Assembly (NCBI GenBank): GCA_028554755.1
Contig: JAPTOF010000010.1
Span: 9,398,001-9,462,000, forward strand
From: Cordia subcordata
Lineage: Eukaryota; Streptophyta; Magnoliopsida; Boraginales; Cordiaceae
Direction of reading: 5' to 3'
DNA length: 64,000 bases
Shown piece after piece: positions 54,244 to 64,000 of this stretch. The position numbers and the translations under genes were made by a program. The notes beneath the pieces were generated by a model. That model had not been told where the DNA came from, did no database searches, and saw only the letters and a list, made by a program, of their open reading frames with translations. Position 1 is the stretch's first letter. The number at the start of each line of letters is the position of its first letter.

Positions 54244-55884
54244 CCCTATGTCTATATAAACAGGGGAACCTATATATGAATCCGTATGTAAATTTGTGTT
54301 TAGATATGTTAATTTCTCATGTCGGAGTTGGATTATTGGGAAAAGAGGGTCATGTAAGAGTTGGAATATAAGACATAATACAACTAATATTTGAAAGAAA
54401 AATGAGTCATAAGCTAAATTCTAACACTAGTAGTAATCTTGTGTAAAACAGTTTCTTTTCTAATAAGTTCCAATCCTATTGACAGAACTAAAAATTTAAA
54501 TTCTTAATGTGTCATATTAAACCAAATTCAAACCCTAAAATTATGTTTTTCTCATTATGTGCACTTTCAGCTATTCGTGTTTTTAACTAATGAAGTTCAT
54601 TCCAACCTCATATAATGGCAATGAGAATATGATTTGGAGCATCTATGAGTACTTGTCACGTATTGACGACAAATTTTTTTTTTTTTTGGACTTTAAGGGA
54701 CGTTAAAGATCGATTACATATAATTAATGAGAATTAATCCCTGATCACTCATGCTAAAGGTTAGAAACATACCATTTGGCTACTAGGAGCGGTACCGGAG
54801 AGCCCCACAAAAATTACTTTTTTTTTAATATTTGTAATACATATGTAAGTATTTTTTTTAATATACTTTGTCCCCCCACCCTAGTTCCCAAGTACCAACC
54901 ATGACCAACCGTCTCATGTGACCATTTAGCTGCTGTCAGAAAACTTTCTTTTTCTTTTTCTTTTTATTTTATTTTTTATGTTTTGTCTTATATTGAAAAT
55001 TAAAAAAGAAAAAAAAAAAAACCTTCCCATCCCCACTCCACCAATAACCACTAAACTCTTTTCTCTCAAATCCCAAAATCTTAAACTCCCATTCTCTCCA
55101 CTCTCCACCAGGCAGCGTATCCCCCGTCCCTCCCTCTTTATTTCTTTTTTCACAACAAACAAACAACACAAAATAATAAAAATTTAAAATATATTATATT
55201 ATATTTATATTTTTTAATAAATAACTTTGTCCATTTTTTTTTCTTAATATTACTTTTGTCTTTTTTTTTTTTCAGAGAGCAAATACTTTGATCTTTGAAG
55301 CATAAGAAAGTGGGGGAAGGTAGGTAACTTTGTCCAAACTATTTTTTATTATGATTTTTGTTTGCTTAGTTGTAATAATAACTTTTAATGTATATATTTT
55401 TCTTTTTAGATAATATTTTAAGATGCAATGAAGATGAACTTTCAGGAGGAAAAATGAATCATTTAGGAATATACTTTAAAATATTAAATAAATAAAATAA
55501 GTTCATTCCAAACGCACTATTTATTTAAGCTAATCAAGCCATGACATGGAGTAATTAAAATAAATTTAGAACTTGTAGTTAGGAACAACAACATGACCAA
55601 ATTCCATCGACACACGCTGGACCGTTGGAGTCTCCACTATGCTTAATAGTTGAAGAATAAAATTTGATATTTTTTAGCACATATTTTTCACTGCTTTGCT
55701 CGAGGGTAGGCAAGTAGATATTAATTTCATAAAGTCATACACGATATATATATACACATACACGAGAAAGTTTTTCACGTTATGCATGGTTTTGAATTTT
55801 ATCTATTGATATTACTGGCCCCCAAAATGAAATCTTGATTTTGCCCTTGTCAACCACTAAGTCTTTGATACTGACCGTAGATTT

Positions 55885-55915
<31 letters not shown>

Positions 55916-56376
55916 TTTCATCTTAAATGATGATCCTACATTCGAAATTGATAAGCAATTTGGACTCTTTTTACTCAATTTGTGATTTTACAATTTGCTT
56001 CGAATTTGATCCCAACTTATTTCGTCATTGAAGGTCATCAACAATAAGTAAGCTGAAATTCGAATTTTATGAATCGGACAAAAAAGAATAATTGGATTCT
56101 TTTGAGCACAAAATCAACATCAATAGAGAAAATAGAGAAAATGCTTTAGTGCATTTTTAATGCATGGGGCATGCTTACCATCCTAATTATGATCCACATT
56201 ATTTCCATTTATTTACAATTTGAGTGGGAAGCAATTAAAGAGCGTAATCACCAACTCCACAGACCACAAGTATATATTTCCTCCTTTTACACTATGACAA
56301 CAAATTCCCTCTAAAATTAACAACGTTGACTGAGTTGACTTGACATTGCTGATCTCATTGCATCCTAGAACCCTTT
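54244..56376. other. Intergenic region 3' of the RING gene
   Basis: AT-rich, with long T/C and A/C-rich tracts at 54945-55150 and a TA microsatellite (about 55889-55911). No gene recognised; frames in the pyrimidine tract are low complexity. Confidence 0.45.
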
Positions 56377-57048
56377 CTAGTCCTCATCACAACCCTGACT
56401 GAGTTGAGTCGGCATCTCAAAGCGACAGAGTGGACACAGATTACTAGTCTCCAGCCACGTAACGATGCAATCTCCATGAAACATATGCGAACACGGCATT
56501 CGTGTAACTTGCTGCCTTGGAGCAAGATTTTCCAAGCAAATCACACAAGTTCCTGTTCCCGTTACGCCATCAACCATCACTTTTTCTAAAGCATCAATGG
56601 CACATTTAGCAGCAGGTATTGGCTTGCACGCATCAGCTTCCATTGATTCCTCCACCGCCCTTGCAGCTGCCTCATCGTCGCCGTTGAAATCCATCCATGT
56701 TAAGTCGACTACGAATCGAAAAACTATTACTGGCAAATCTCTTTGGGTTTTCCTGGTTATGCCGCTGTGTGTATTCCTGTAGTGAAAGATGATTTCTTCG
56801 ATCGAAGCTGGTGAAGAAATTCCCATTATAGAGAAGTAGGAAGATAAAAGGTTACGTGCTTTTTCATCGTCCAGCATCACGTCTCGCGTGGCAGGAAAGT
56901 AACCTTGGTCGAGAATACAGCAGTGCTCCATGGAATCGTTGTTGTAATGGCGGCAGATGCATATCTTGATGCCAAAATAATACTCTAGAGACGGCACGGA
57001 TTCGTGGTGTTGATGGGTTTCCCATCCCATGTATTGTATTGTTGCCAT
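56377..57048 (-). CDS. RING-H2 zinc-finger E3 ubiquitin ligase-like protein, 223 aa
   Basis: Intronless plant RING-H2 protein, probably an E3 ubiquitin ligase that binds an E2 through its RING. The finger spans residues 168-208 with C168, C171, C186, H188, H191, C194, C205 and C208 (CVICLEN ... PCSHMFHGDC ... CPLC), the C3H2C3 pattern. Trp198 (VTWLE) and Pro206 are at the positions that contact E2 in active ligases. The N-terminal 165 residues have no recognised domain; there is an acidic/Ala-rich helix at about 124-140. No transmembrane segment is seen, so it is not a typical ATL. The start is the ATG at 57048 (context AAGATGG); the three preceding in-frame codons begin with TTG. Confidence 0.88.
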   Translation of the reverse strand: MATIQYMGWETHQHHESVPSLEYYFGIKICICRHYNNDSMEHCCILDQGYFPATRDVMLDDEKARNLLSSYFSIMGISSPASIEEIIFHYRNTHSGITRKTQRDLPVIVFRFVVDLTWMDFNGDDEAAARAVEESMEADACKPIPAAKCAIDALEKVMVDGVTGTGTCVICLENLAPRQQVTRMPCSHMFHGDCIVTWLETSNLCPLCRFEMPTQLSQGCDED

Positions 57049-58668
57049 CTTGAACAAAATAAACGATGTGCAGATTGGCTAGCTAATTTTGGATTTAAGG
57101 TTCTATAAGGTCGCAATTGAAGAGCTGCCAAATTTGGTTAGGGAGCTATCAAAGATGATATTAGAGGAGTTGTCTTTTTTTTTTTTTTCAAGGATTGCCA
57201 CAATCTAATTGGACCTTTCTTTAAAAAGAAGTTATGGAAGATGATATTTGATATGAGGGTTAATAAATAATAGTGGTAAGCGGTAATTTGCAGTGTCTCC
57301 TAAATGGCGTAGGAAAAGGAAACAAAAAGTAGTCTTGGCTGTCAAGTTAAATACTAGTATGCAATACGGTTGAGTTGAGATATGAGAATTTTCAAATAGG
57401 CATTTCCGTTAGTTTTAGTAACTATATATTCATATAATTCGTATTTGTTTATTTATATACTTACGAACTTGTTACTTCGTTTTGGCGGCTTATTATCTCT
57501 TTTTCAGATTAAGTGAATTATAACCACGAAATACAACTTTTAATGTGTTTGGTATAAACTTATTTAAGATACTTATCTTATTTGGTAAGTTATGTGAAAA
57601 TGTGTCATTTATTATTAGTTATTTATAAGATATTTTTCATAAGAGTCTTATTTGCAATTATAAAAAATAAATTAGATTTAGGATACTTATATCTTTATAA
57701 GTTATAGTTGTTAGAGATATTGAAAAAATATATAATATTTGTACGTACAAAAATACGTTAAATTAAAAAATTAAAATTCAAAAATTTAAAAGTTCATAAT
57801 CACAAAATTAAAAAAAAATCATTATAATTTATTATTTAATCATAAATTTGTAATATCATGATTGAGGTATTATTATCAAATTAACTTATGACTACACTTC
57901 AAATCAGGCTAACAATATTATAATGAGATAGTCTTATTATATTAGACACTTATTTCTTATTACAATCTTATTAGATAAGTTGCTTATTAAATTTCAAACT
58001 TAACATAAGTCTATTCCAAATAGGCCCCCAGTAGAAAAGAATTGGTATAATTATTTTTATACTTAGAAAAGAATTGGTATAATTATTTTTATACTTTTTT
58101 ATTATTTCCTTTTCCGAATATCTTTTCCTTGTCTTTTGTTTTTTCCATCTCCTTTTTGTCTTTCTACCTCTCAAACAACACACACCGCATATAGTAACAC
58201 GCAAACACAATTATGCATGAATGGACTTGGATTTTCTCATATTGTTATAATAAATATTATATATGTAGAAGATGTAGTTGACTAGTTGTGATTAATTTTT
58301 TTTTTTATGATTGTTATTAATTAACTAATTTGAACAAATTTCTATCATTAAATCTCGCATTATGTTGTTTCCCATGAGAGGGTCGAATTATTCATGATAC
58401 ACGATCAGACCCACAAGGCAAAACACGCACAAGATTGTTAATAATTCGATCTTGCCTCTAGCATACCAAAAGCCAAAATGAAAGAAAGACAAAAAACCAC
58501 CCATAAGTTTGATGAGCAAAGTTGCTGTCACTTGAATAAGTTACAGCATTAGCAAACATGCGACTCCATTCAATGTATTCCATTCTATAAACATGTCTAC
58601 AAACACGTCTCACAACGGACGATTCCATCTCCGCTTGAACAAAATATGACACGATGGTCATTGGTATT
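57049..58668. other. RING gene upstream and spacer
   Basis: Promoter of the RING gene adjoining 57049. A weak TIR element may lie at about 57540-58026 (TGTTTGGTATAAACTTATTT against reverse-complemented CTATTTGGAATAGACTTATG). A 67-codon minus-strand frame at 58458-58661 has no recognised motif. Confidence 0.4.
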
Positions 58669-58921
58669 TGTTGAGAGACACGTATGAGTGTTTTGAGAAG
58701 TCAACTATGAGTTGCATGTAAGTAAACACAAGGGTAATATATAATTGTAAATTGTAAATTGAGTTGGGAAAGGAAAACGTGAGATTAATAATTTATGTGA
58801 AAAAGTATTTTCTATTACCAATTTATTTTAAGTTACTTACAAAATACTTTTTATAAAATGTCTTATAAATTATAGTTGGTACATGTTTATATACATACAT
58901 ACACATATATATATATGTATA

Positions 58922-58976
<55 letters not shown>

Positions 58977-59237
58977 GTCCTCAAATACATTCAATTAAAA
59001 ATTTTAAAAATTAAAAAATATAAATTTAAAAATAAAAATAAATAGATAGAAATTAAGTTTAAAATTTAAAACTTAAAATTGAAAGAATGAAAAAAATTAA
59101 AATTTAAAATAAGATTTTAATATTTTAAAAAATAAGATTACAAAATACTTTTTATAAAATGTCTTTATTTTTGTCTTGTACCATTACAAATGATAAGGAT
59201 AAAGCTCTTAAAATTGATAAATTTTTTACAAGTGACA
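58669..59237 (+). repeat. 5' LTR of a copia element
   Basis: Starts TGTTGAGAGACACG and ends TTACAAGTGACA, directly followed by a primer-binding site. It includes TA/TG and CATA-type microsatellites (58890-58980). The second LTR is not in the window or has been lost. Confidence 0.6.
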
Positions 59238-59250
59238 TGGTATCACAGCC
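59238..59250 (+). promoter_or_regulatory. Copia primer-binding site
   Basis: TGGTATCACAGCC differs at one base from the sequence complementary to initiator tRNA-Met (TGGTATCAGAGCC), placed immediately after the LTR as in Ty1-copia elements. Confidence 0.7.
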
Positions 59251-59330
59251 AGGAGAATAAGCAGTAACAAGTTTTTTTTTACCCCATTCCATAACCAAAC
59301 CAAAAAAAAAAAAAAAAGAGCAAAACAAGT

Positions 59331-59513
59331 ATGGCCTCTGCCACTCCAACAATCAACACTACCAACGAACGCAAGACCTCATTTTCTTCTTCATCTGCCC
59401 CTCCAATAATTAACACCACCAATGAACCCAAGACCATTGATTCTCTGGTAGATCAAATATGCACTCAAACTCAAATTCACAAATTCTTTGTCTTTGTCAT
59501 CTCAAATAACTAG
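59331..59513 (+). pseudogene. Start of a copia gag-pol frame, truncated
   Basis: An ATG 80 bp after the primer-binding site opens a 60-codon frame rich in Ser, Thr, Asn and Pro (ATPTINTTNERK, PPIINTTNEPKTIDSL), containing a repeated INTTNE motif. The position and composition fit a copia gag N-terminus. A stop follows, and no further gag or pol domains are recognised downstream to 59700. Confidence 0.5.
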
Positions 59514-61302
59514 CAACAGAATTATAGGCTCGAAGAGGACACAACTTTGCTGCTTGTTTCGCTATTGGTTGCTGGGCTTATCTAAGGATCGGAGACGAAC
59601 CTTAAAGCACAAGTCTCACTTCAATTTCGTCGTCGGAGCAACCAAATTGCGAATGGCTGATCGGTGGTGTTCGCGTTCCTTGAGGTGGTCGGAATAGGTA
59701 CGTCTTCATTAACCAATAGGATTTAAGCATTTAATACAATTATTAAACTCATAATTAGTTAATTATTTAATTACACGAGCCATAAATTAAAATTCTTACA
59801 CATCCTTCTTGCTGCACTTACTCTTGTGCGTACGTGAGTGTGTGCGCAGCTGTGTGTGTGAGTGAGCGCTTTGTATCTGTAGCCTTGAGGACTTGAGAGG
59901 TAAGTGTTATGCGCCTGTGCATGATCAGTTTTTCTTTCTTTTTTTTTTTTTTTTTAAATGGGGCACATGTAAGCACCATGTTCATTGGGTGTGTGATATA
60001 ATTTGGGTATATAATATAATTTGTGTCCATAAAATACAAAAATAGTTTCAACCACTTAAACTACCCCTAATTTTTAATATAGAACTATAATTCTTAGTAT
60101 GACATTAAATTTATGTTCTTGACCTAATTTTGTTCATTATTCACCCATTCACATATAACCCATCTCTCGTATGGGTTGTCTAGTTTCATTCAACGTGCAC
60201 CCATTTATGTGATAACCTATCTCTCTCGTAACTTTATCATAATTGCAGCTTCAATCCTAATTCAGTCCTCACTTGTATTACACAAAATCACTTGTAACTT
60301 TTTTATTCTAAATGATTACACTTTAAACCAGGTCATACCTCATTCCGAAAAGCTCTTAACACGACTAGTGAGTTGAGAATTAAAATAGATATTTCCAATC
60401 TTAATTAATAAGAGTGCACAATAAGGCAAGTTCATGACATAACGGCATATCACTTTTACTTTTTTGTTTTAAAAAAAATAATAATACGGGAGAATTTGGC
60501 ACCACCGCGCGCGGTTAGAAAAGTTGGACTTTGCTTTGTTTTGCGTCCTTTAAGTTCCTCCATATATTATGCGCGGGTATGATATATTTTTTAAAATTTA
60601 GAGCATATATTAACTTGTACATCATTTTTGACTGTTTCAATTTATACATAATAACTTATCAATTAAAGGTGTATATATATATATATATATATAAAATTTA
60701 AACATACACGTATCGTTATTGTCTAAACCCAATCTTAATAGCATGCTTACCCATAAAAAATGACAAAATTGATTGCAGAAATTAAAAAATCAAATTTTAA
60801 AAATTGAAGAAGCAATTAATGCGTGCCGCTGTTCAAAAATTATAATTCATATAATTAATATTAAGTTTTATATTTGCATCACTTATCTTTAATGAATGGA
60901 ACAAAAATTAAAAATTAAATGGGTTGAGAGGTGCAACAAAACACCCAAGTTTAATCATTTTAACTTGTCTAGATTTATGTATTTTATAATTTAGATAATG
61001 TCAATCAATTTCATTGACAAAATCATTCATCAATTTATTAAAGATATGTATTCTTTTAATCTAAAGATTAATGGATAATTTAACGCGTGGCGCGTTTGGT
61101 TCCACTTTAATTTTCTTTGCATGTTAAATGTTATTGATATAATATATTGCAAATCTTTCACCTCTAATTACTTATAAGTAAAAAATAAAAAAAGTAGCTT
61201 ATTTGGAAAGCCGCCCATATTAATCAACCAAAAAAAGAAAGAAAGAAAACCATCAAAGGCTGCAGCGTGTTTTGCAAGGCATCCTAATAGTTAAGCTCTA
61301 AC
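59514..61302. other. Intergenic region
   Basis: AT-rich; GT-rich tract near 59826-59860, T-run 59937-59955, TA microsatellite 60672-60692, and a small GC-rich patch CCACCGCGCGCGG at about 60503-60515. No gene or bounded element recognised. Confidence 0.45.
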
Positions 61303-64000
61303 TAGGGATGGCAACGGAACGAGTACCCTTCCCAAGAAGTATTCCTAAACCTGCTACCCGATTAATGTCCCATTCCCGATACCCGTCCCAAACCCGGTAA
61401 GAAAATTAACAAAATTTTCAAACCCGGAACATCCCATTACCCGCGAAACCCGGAACATTCCAAAACCCGAATTTTTATATTAATACTCATCCCAAACTTG
61501 AAAACCAGAACCCGAAACCCGCTTTTATCTCTGTCTCTCTCTTCTTTGTTTGGCAATAAACAAGAATTTCAACATGAAATGGAAAATAAAATTTGACTAA
61601 AACATACACGAATCCAAAATAAAAAATACACAACACAAATCTAATAATATATGCAATTAGTCAATAAAAAACAAAAATCACACAAATCAAAAGTTTAAAT
61701 AAACCTAAATTACCATAATTCGTAAATCATAAAGTAAAGTCTAAGACCACGCATTTTCATAATAAAACAACCTATCATCCAAATTACAATAGCCTTAACT
61801 AGTTAACAAAAAGGTCCAATTCAACCAACCACAAATCTAATTTGATATAAATAAAAACAACACAAGAGCCTCTAATTCAAACAACAAACAACACAACATC
61901 CAAAAATCCCACATTTTAACTCAACAACCCCCTTCAAACTAAGTGCAAGTAGATTCTTCTTCCTCAACTGCAACTACGGACGTCATTTCTGAACTAAGAG
62001 AGCTTCCTACAACACAAAAACATATAAATATTAATAAAACAATAAAACCAAACTTTAATATAAAAACATTCATAACAAAAAATCTTTACCTTCAAGCTCA
62101 GACTACAACCAATCACGTAAACACATTAAAGCTTTTAAAGTGTCCAAGTGAAGCCTACTTCAATGAAGACTAACAACCCTACCACCTGTGCTAAATGTAG
62201 ACTCAGATGCCATAGCAGAAACTAGAATTGCTAAAAAATTCCAAGCAACTATTCGCAAATTGGGAAATTTTATCCTACCAGTCTTCCACCAACCCAAAGC
62301 CACATAAAGTATCACACCTTCTGTTATAATAATCAAATTTGAATATCAAATGGGAAACGGTGTCTTTGATAGATAAAAAGTTAAGTAAATCAACTCATAG
62401 ACTAGCAACAGAAGAACTATCAGTGGATGATTCACCAGAAGTAGATCCATGCACCATTTTTGAACCCACATACTCTTTCAATAAATCATAAACAAAGTTC
62501 TTCACTCTTTCAACCTTCCCCTTGTATTCTTTCTCACCATAAATTTGCTTGAAATAGAATTCAACCACCTTGAGTTTTAACCTTATATCTAAAATTGCTG
62601 CAATTGTCATCACACCATCTATGTCCTCCCAATACTTATGAAACTTTTTATACATAATTGAAGCCATATCATAAATAATATCATTACTTGAACTCATCCA
62701 ATCACACAACAACTTCCTAGTATCACAAATTTGAGCAAAATAAACATTGGAATTTGGGTAATTTGTACCTGAAAATAATTTGGTAAGATCATAAAAGATC
62801 TAAGCTTATCACAAATAAGTTTAGCCAATTCCCATTCTCCTTTAGATGATAAAGTTTTGTAACTCTTGTCCCTGAGACTCAACCTTGCAAATACATACTC
62901 AAGCATCAAATAAGTTGAGTCCCATCGGGTTTTAACATAAGCACCAACTTTTTAGAACAACTCAACTTCATGGAACGAGCCATATTCTCAAAATTTTCGA
63001 CCTTAAATTGAGAATCAGACCAAAGTACAGCACTATGGTGAATGTTCTCAATGACAATAACAGATATTTCATCCTTCATAATCAAATTTAATATATGAGC
63101 ACAATATCACATGTGAAGAAGTTTTCCATCAAGCAAGGAATGTCTAGACAATTTGTCAGAGCGAAAATTCATCATACCATCATTTGATCTGCAATTATCA
63201 ACTGTTATGGTGGAGATTTTCTCTTCCAAATGCCAACACATAAACTCATCAAATAAACTCTCTAGTAGAATTTTTCCAATGTGAGGCGTAGGCACATAAA
63301 CAAACCTAGAAGTTAAAAAGAACAAATAAAAAGAGAGATGAGTTGTGTACATAATTACATAGCATTAAAAAAGTTGAGTAATGCTCACGTACCTTAATAA
63401 CCCGTTTTGCAACTTCCAATTGTCATCCACAAAGTGTACAGTGATACTCATGTACCCCTTTTTTTATTGGAAGTCCACATATCTGTTGTGATAGCCATTC
63501 TAGCAGGGGTCCGAGACAACCAATTTCTCAACTCTTTTTTTTTCAATATCGTACACCTTTAATATATCGCTTTTGATGGTATTACAAGATACCATCTTGA
63601 AAAATGGTTGAAGGTTAGCCACAAACTTTTTAAAACCAACATGCTCCACAATAGATAATGGGTACTCATGCATTATTATTGCATTGGCCAATTCCCTCCT
63701 AGAAGCTTCTTGATCAAATGTGAAATTGCCAAATTGTATCTTCCCACATTTGTTGTTTTGATGCCAATTTGCTTTTGACGCTGTAAAGACACCTCAATAG
63801 TCAAATTACTCTTTTTTGGACAATGATTCAAGTGATTGTGTAAACTCTTTGTTCCTTTGTCACTGCTAGCTTTTAGATATACCTGGTAAACGGGTACCCG
63901 CTACCCGACCCGACCCGCTTAAGTCGGGTTAGGCGGGTTGGTGGGTCACATCGAGTCTACCCGATTACCCGGCTTGTCAAGCAATGCCAAACCCTAAACC
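61303..64000 (-). mobile_element. hAT element, right end beyond the window
   Basis: Begins with the hAT-type terminus TAGGGATGGCAACGGAACG. The left subterminal zone (61320-61520) is crowded with ACCCG and AACCCGG motifs. The right zone (63890-64000) has their counterpart GGGTACCCGCTACCCGACC and GTCGGGTTAGGCGGG. A transposase pseudogene lies between on the minus strand. The final terminus and the 8-bp duplication are not in the window. Confidence 0.75.
62160..63890 (-). pseudogene. hAT transposase (BED-finger type), broken
   Basis: The minus-strand order fits plant RICESLEEPER/DAYSLEEPER-like hAT transposases: C-terminal half of a BED finger near 63850 (GTKSLHNHLNHCPKK), IIMHEYPLSIVEHVGFKKF, then AITTDMWTSN (first catalytic Asp), FVYVPTPH and ISTITVDNCRSNDG (second Asp). 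The middle domain follows at 62400-62710 (KFHKYWEDIDGVMTIAAILD), and the hATC dimerisation end at 62160-62300 (LGWWKTGRIKFPNLR, ASESTFSTGGRVV). A GT-AG intron of 87 bp (63306-63392) joins GLLR to FVYVP. Frameshifts occur around the TTDMWTS region and stops near 62395 and 62760, so it is inactive. Confidence 0.85.

Noticed and set aside
54945..55190. Pyrimidine-rich tract with overlapping frames on both strands.
   Set aside because: Low-complexity T/C sequence without splice or domain evidence.
58458..58661. 67-codon minus-strand frame with a hydrophobic C-terminus.
   Set aside because: Too short, no family recognised and no neighbour support. It could be a real small peptide but cannot be supported.
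63986..64000. CCAAACCCTAAACC at the window end and GGTTTTAGGG at its start look like plant telomere repeats.
   Set aside because: Only one or two imperfect units occur at each end, with no array. Chance occurrence is likelier.

Overview
The window is AT-rich, repeat-laden nuclear DNA of a flowering plant, most likely a eudicot. The evidence is intron-containing plant gene families (aldo-keto reductase, GT47 xyloglucan-type glycosyltransferase, polygalacturonase, RING-H2 ligase), GT-AG introns, plant tRNA-derived SINEs, and many plant transposons (MULE, hAT, PIF/Harbinger, CACTA, copia, L1-type LINE). I cannot name the species.

Layout. 1-1233: last exon of an aldo-keto reductase (AKR-A) plus a truncated GT47 pseudogene, the remains of one unit of a tandem segmental duplication. 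1236-13947: transposon block. It holds a MULE-type MITE, a decayed copia element, and a 7.3-kb MULE (4935-12196, perfect 9-bp target duplication) nested in the copia right LTR, followed by a SINE and hAT-like MITEs. The MULE carries a broken plant-mobile-domain (PMD, MAIN-like) gene tail-to-tail with a broken MURA transposase gene. 13980-21318: complete five-exon AKR gene (AKR-B, 348 aa). 21840-23354: intact single-exon GT47 gene on the minus strand. 24023-30956: transposon block with a degenerate LINE. 30966-35921: a second PMD+MURA MULE (5.0 kb, perfect 9-bp TSD), also dead. 37655-44486: two intact polygalacturonase genes (392 aa each) facing each other as an inverted duplication. 44600-56376: repeats and a copia reverse-transcriptase fossil. 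56377-57048: intact RING-H2 gene. 58669-59513: copia 5' LTR, primer site and gag start. 61303-64000: decayed hAT element.

The host genes are two inferred duplication products (AKR+GT47 in tandem; polygalacturonase inverted) and one lone E3-type gene. GT47 and polygalacturonase products would act on wall polysaccharides, in the Golgi and apoplast respectively; AKR is a soluble NADPH-dependent reductase family. Nothing in the sequence links them in one pathway.

The most unusual content is the pair of MULEs. Each combines a PMD gene, convergent with MURA and preceded by a 5' intron, with clusters of short palindromes just inside the terminal inverted repeats. The palindrome sequence differs completely between the two elements although the layout is the same. 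This suggests family-specific cis elements recognised by an element-encoded factor; that part is inference.
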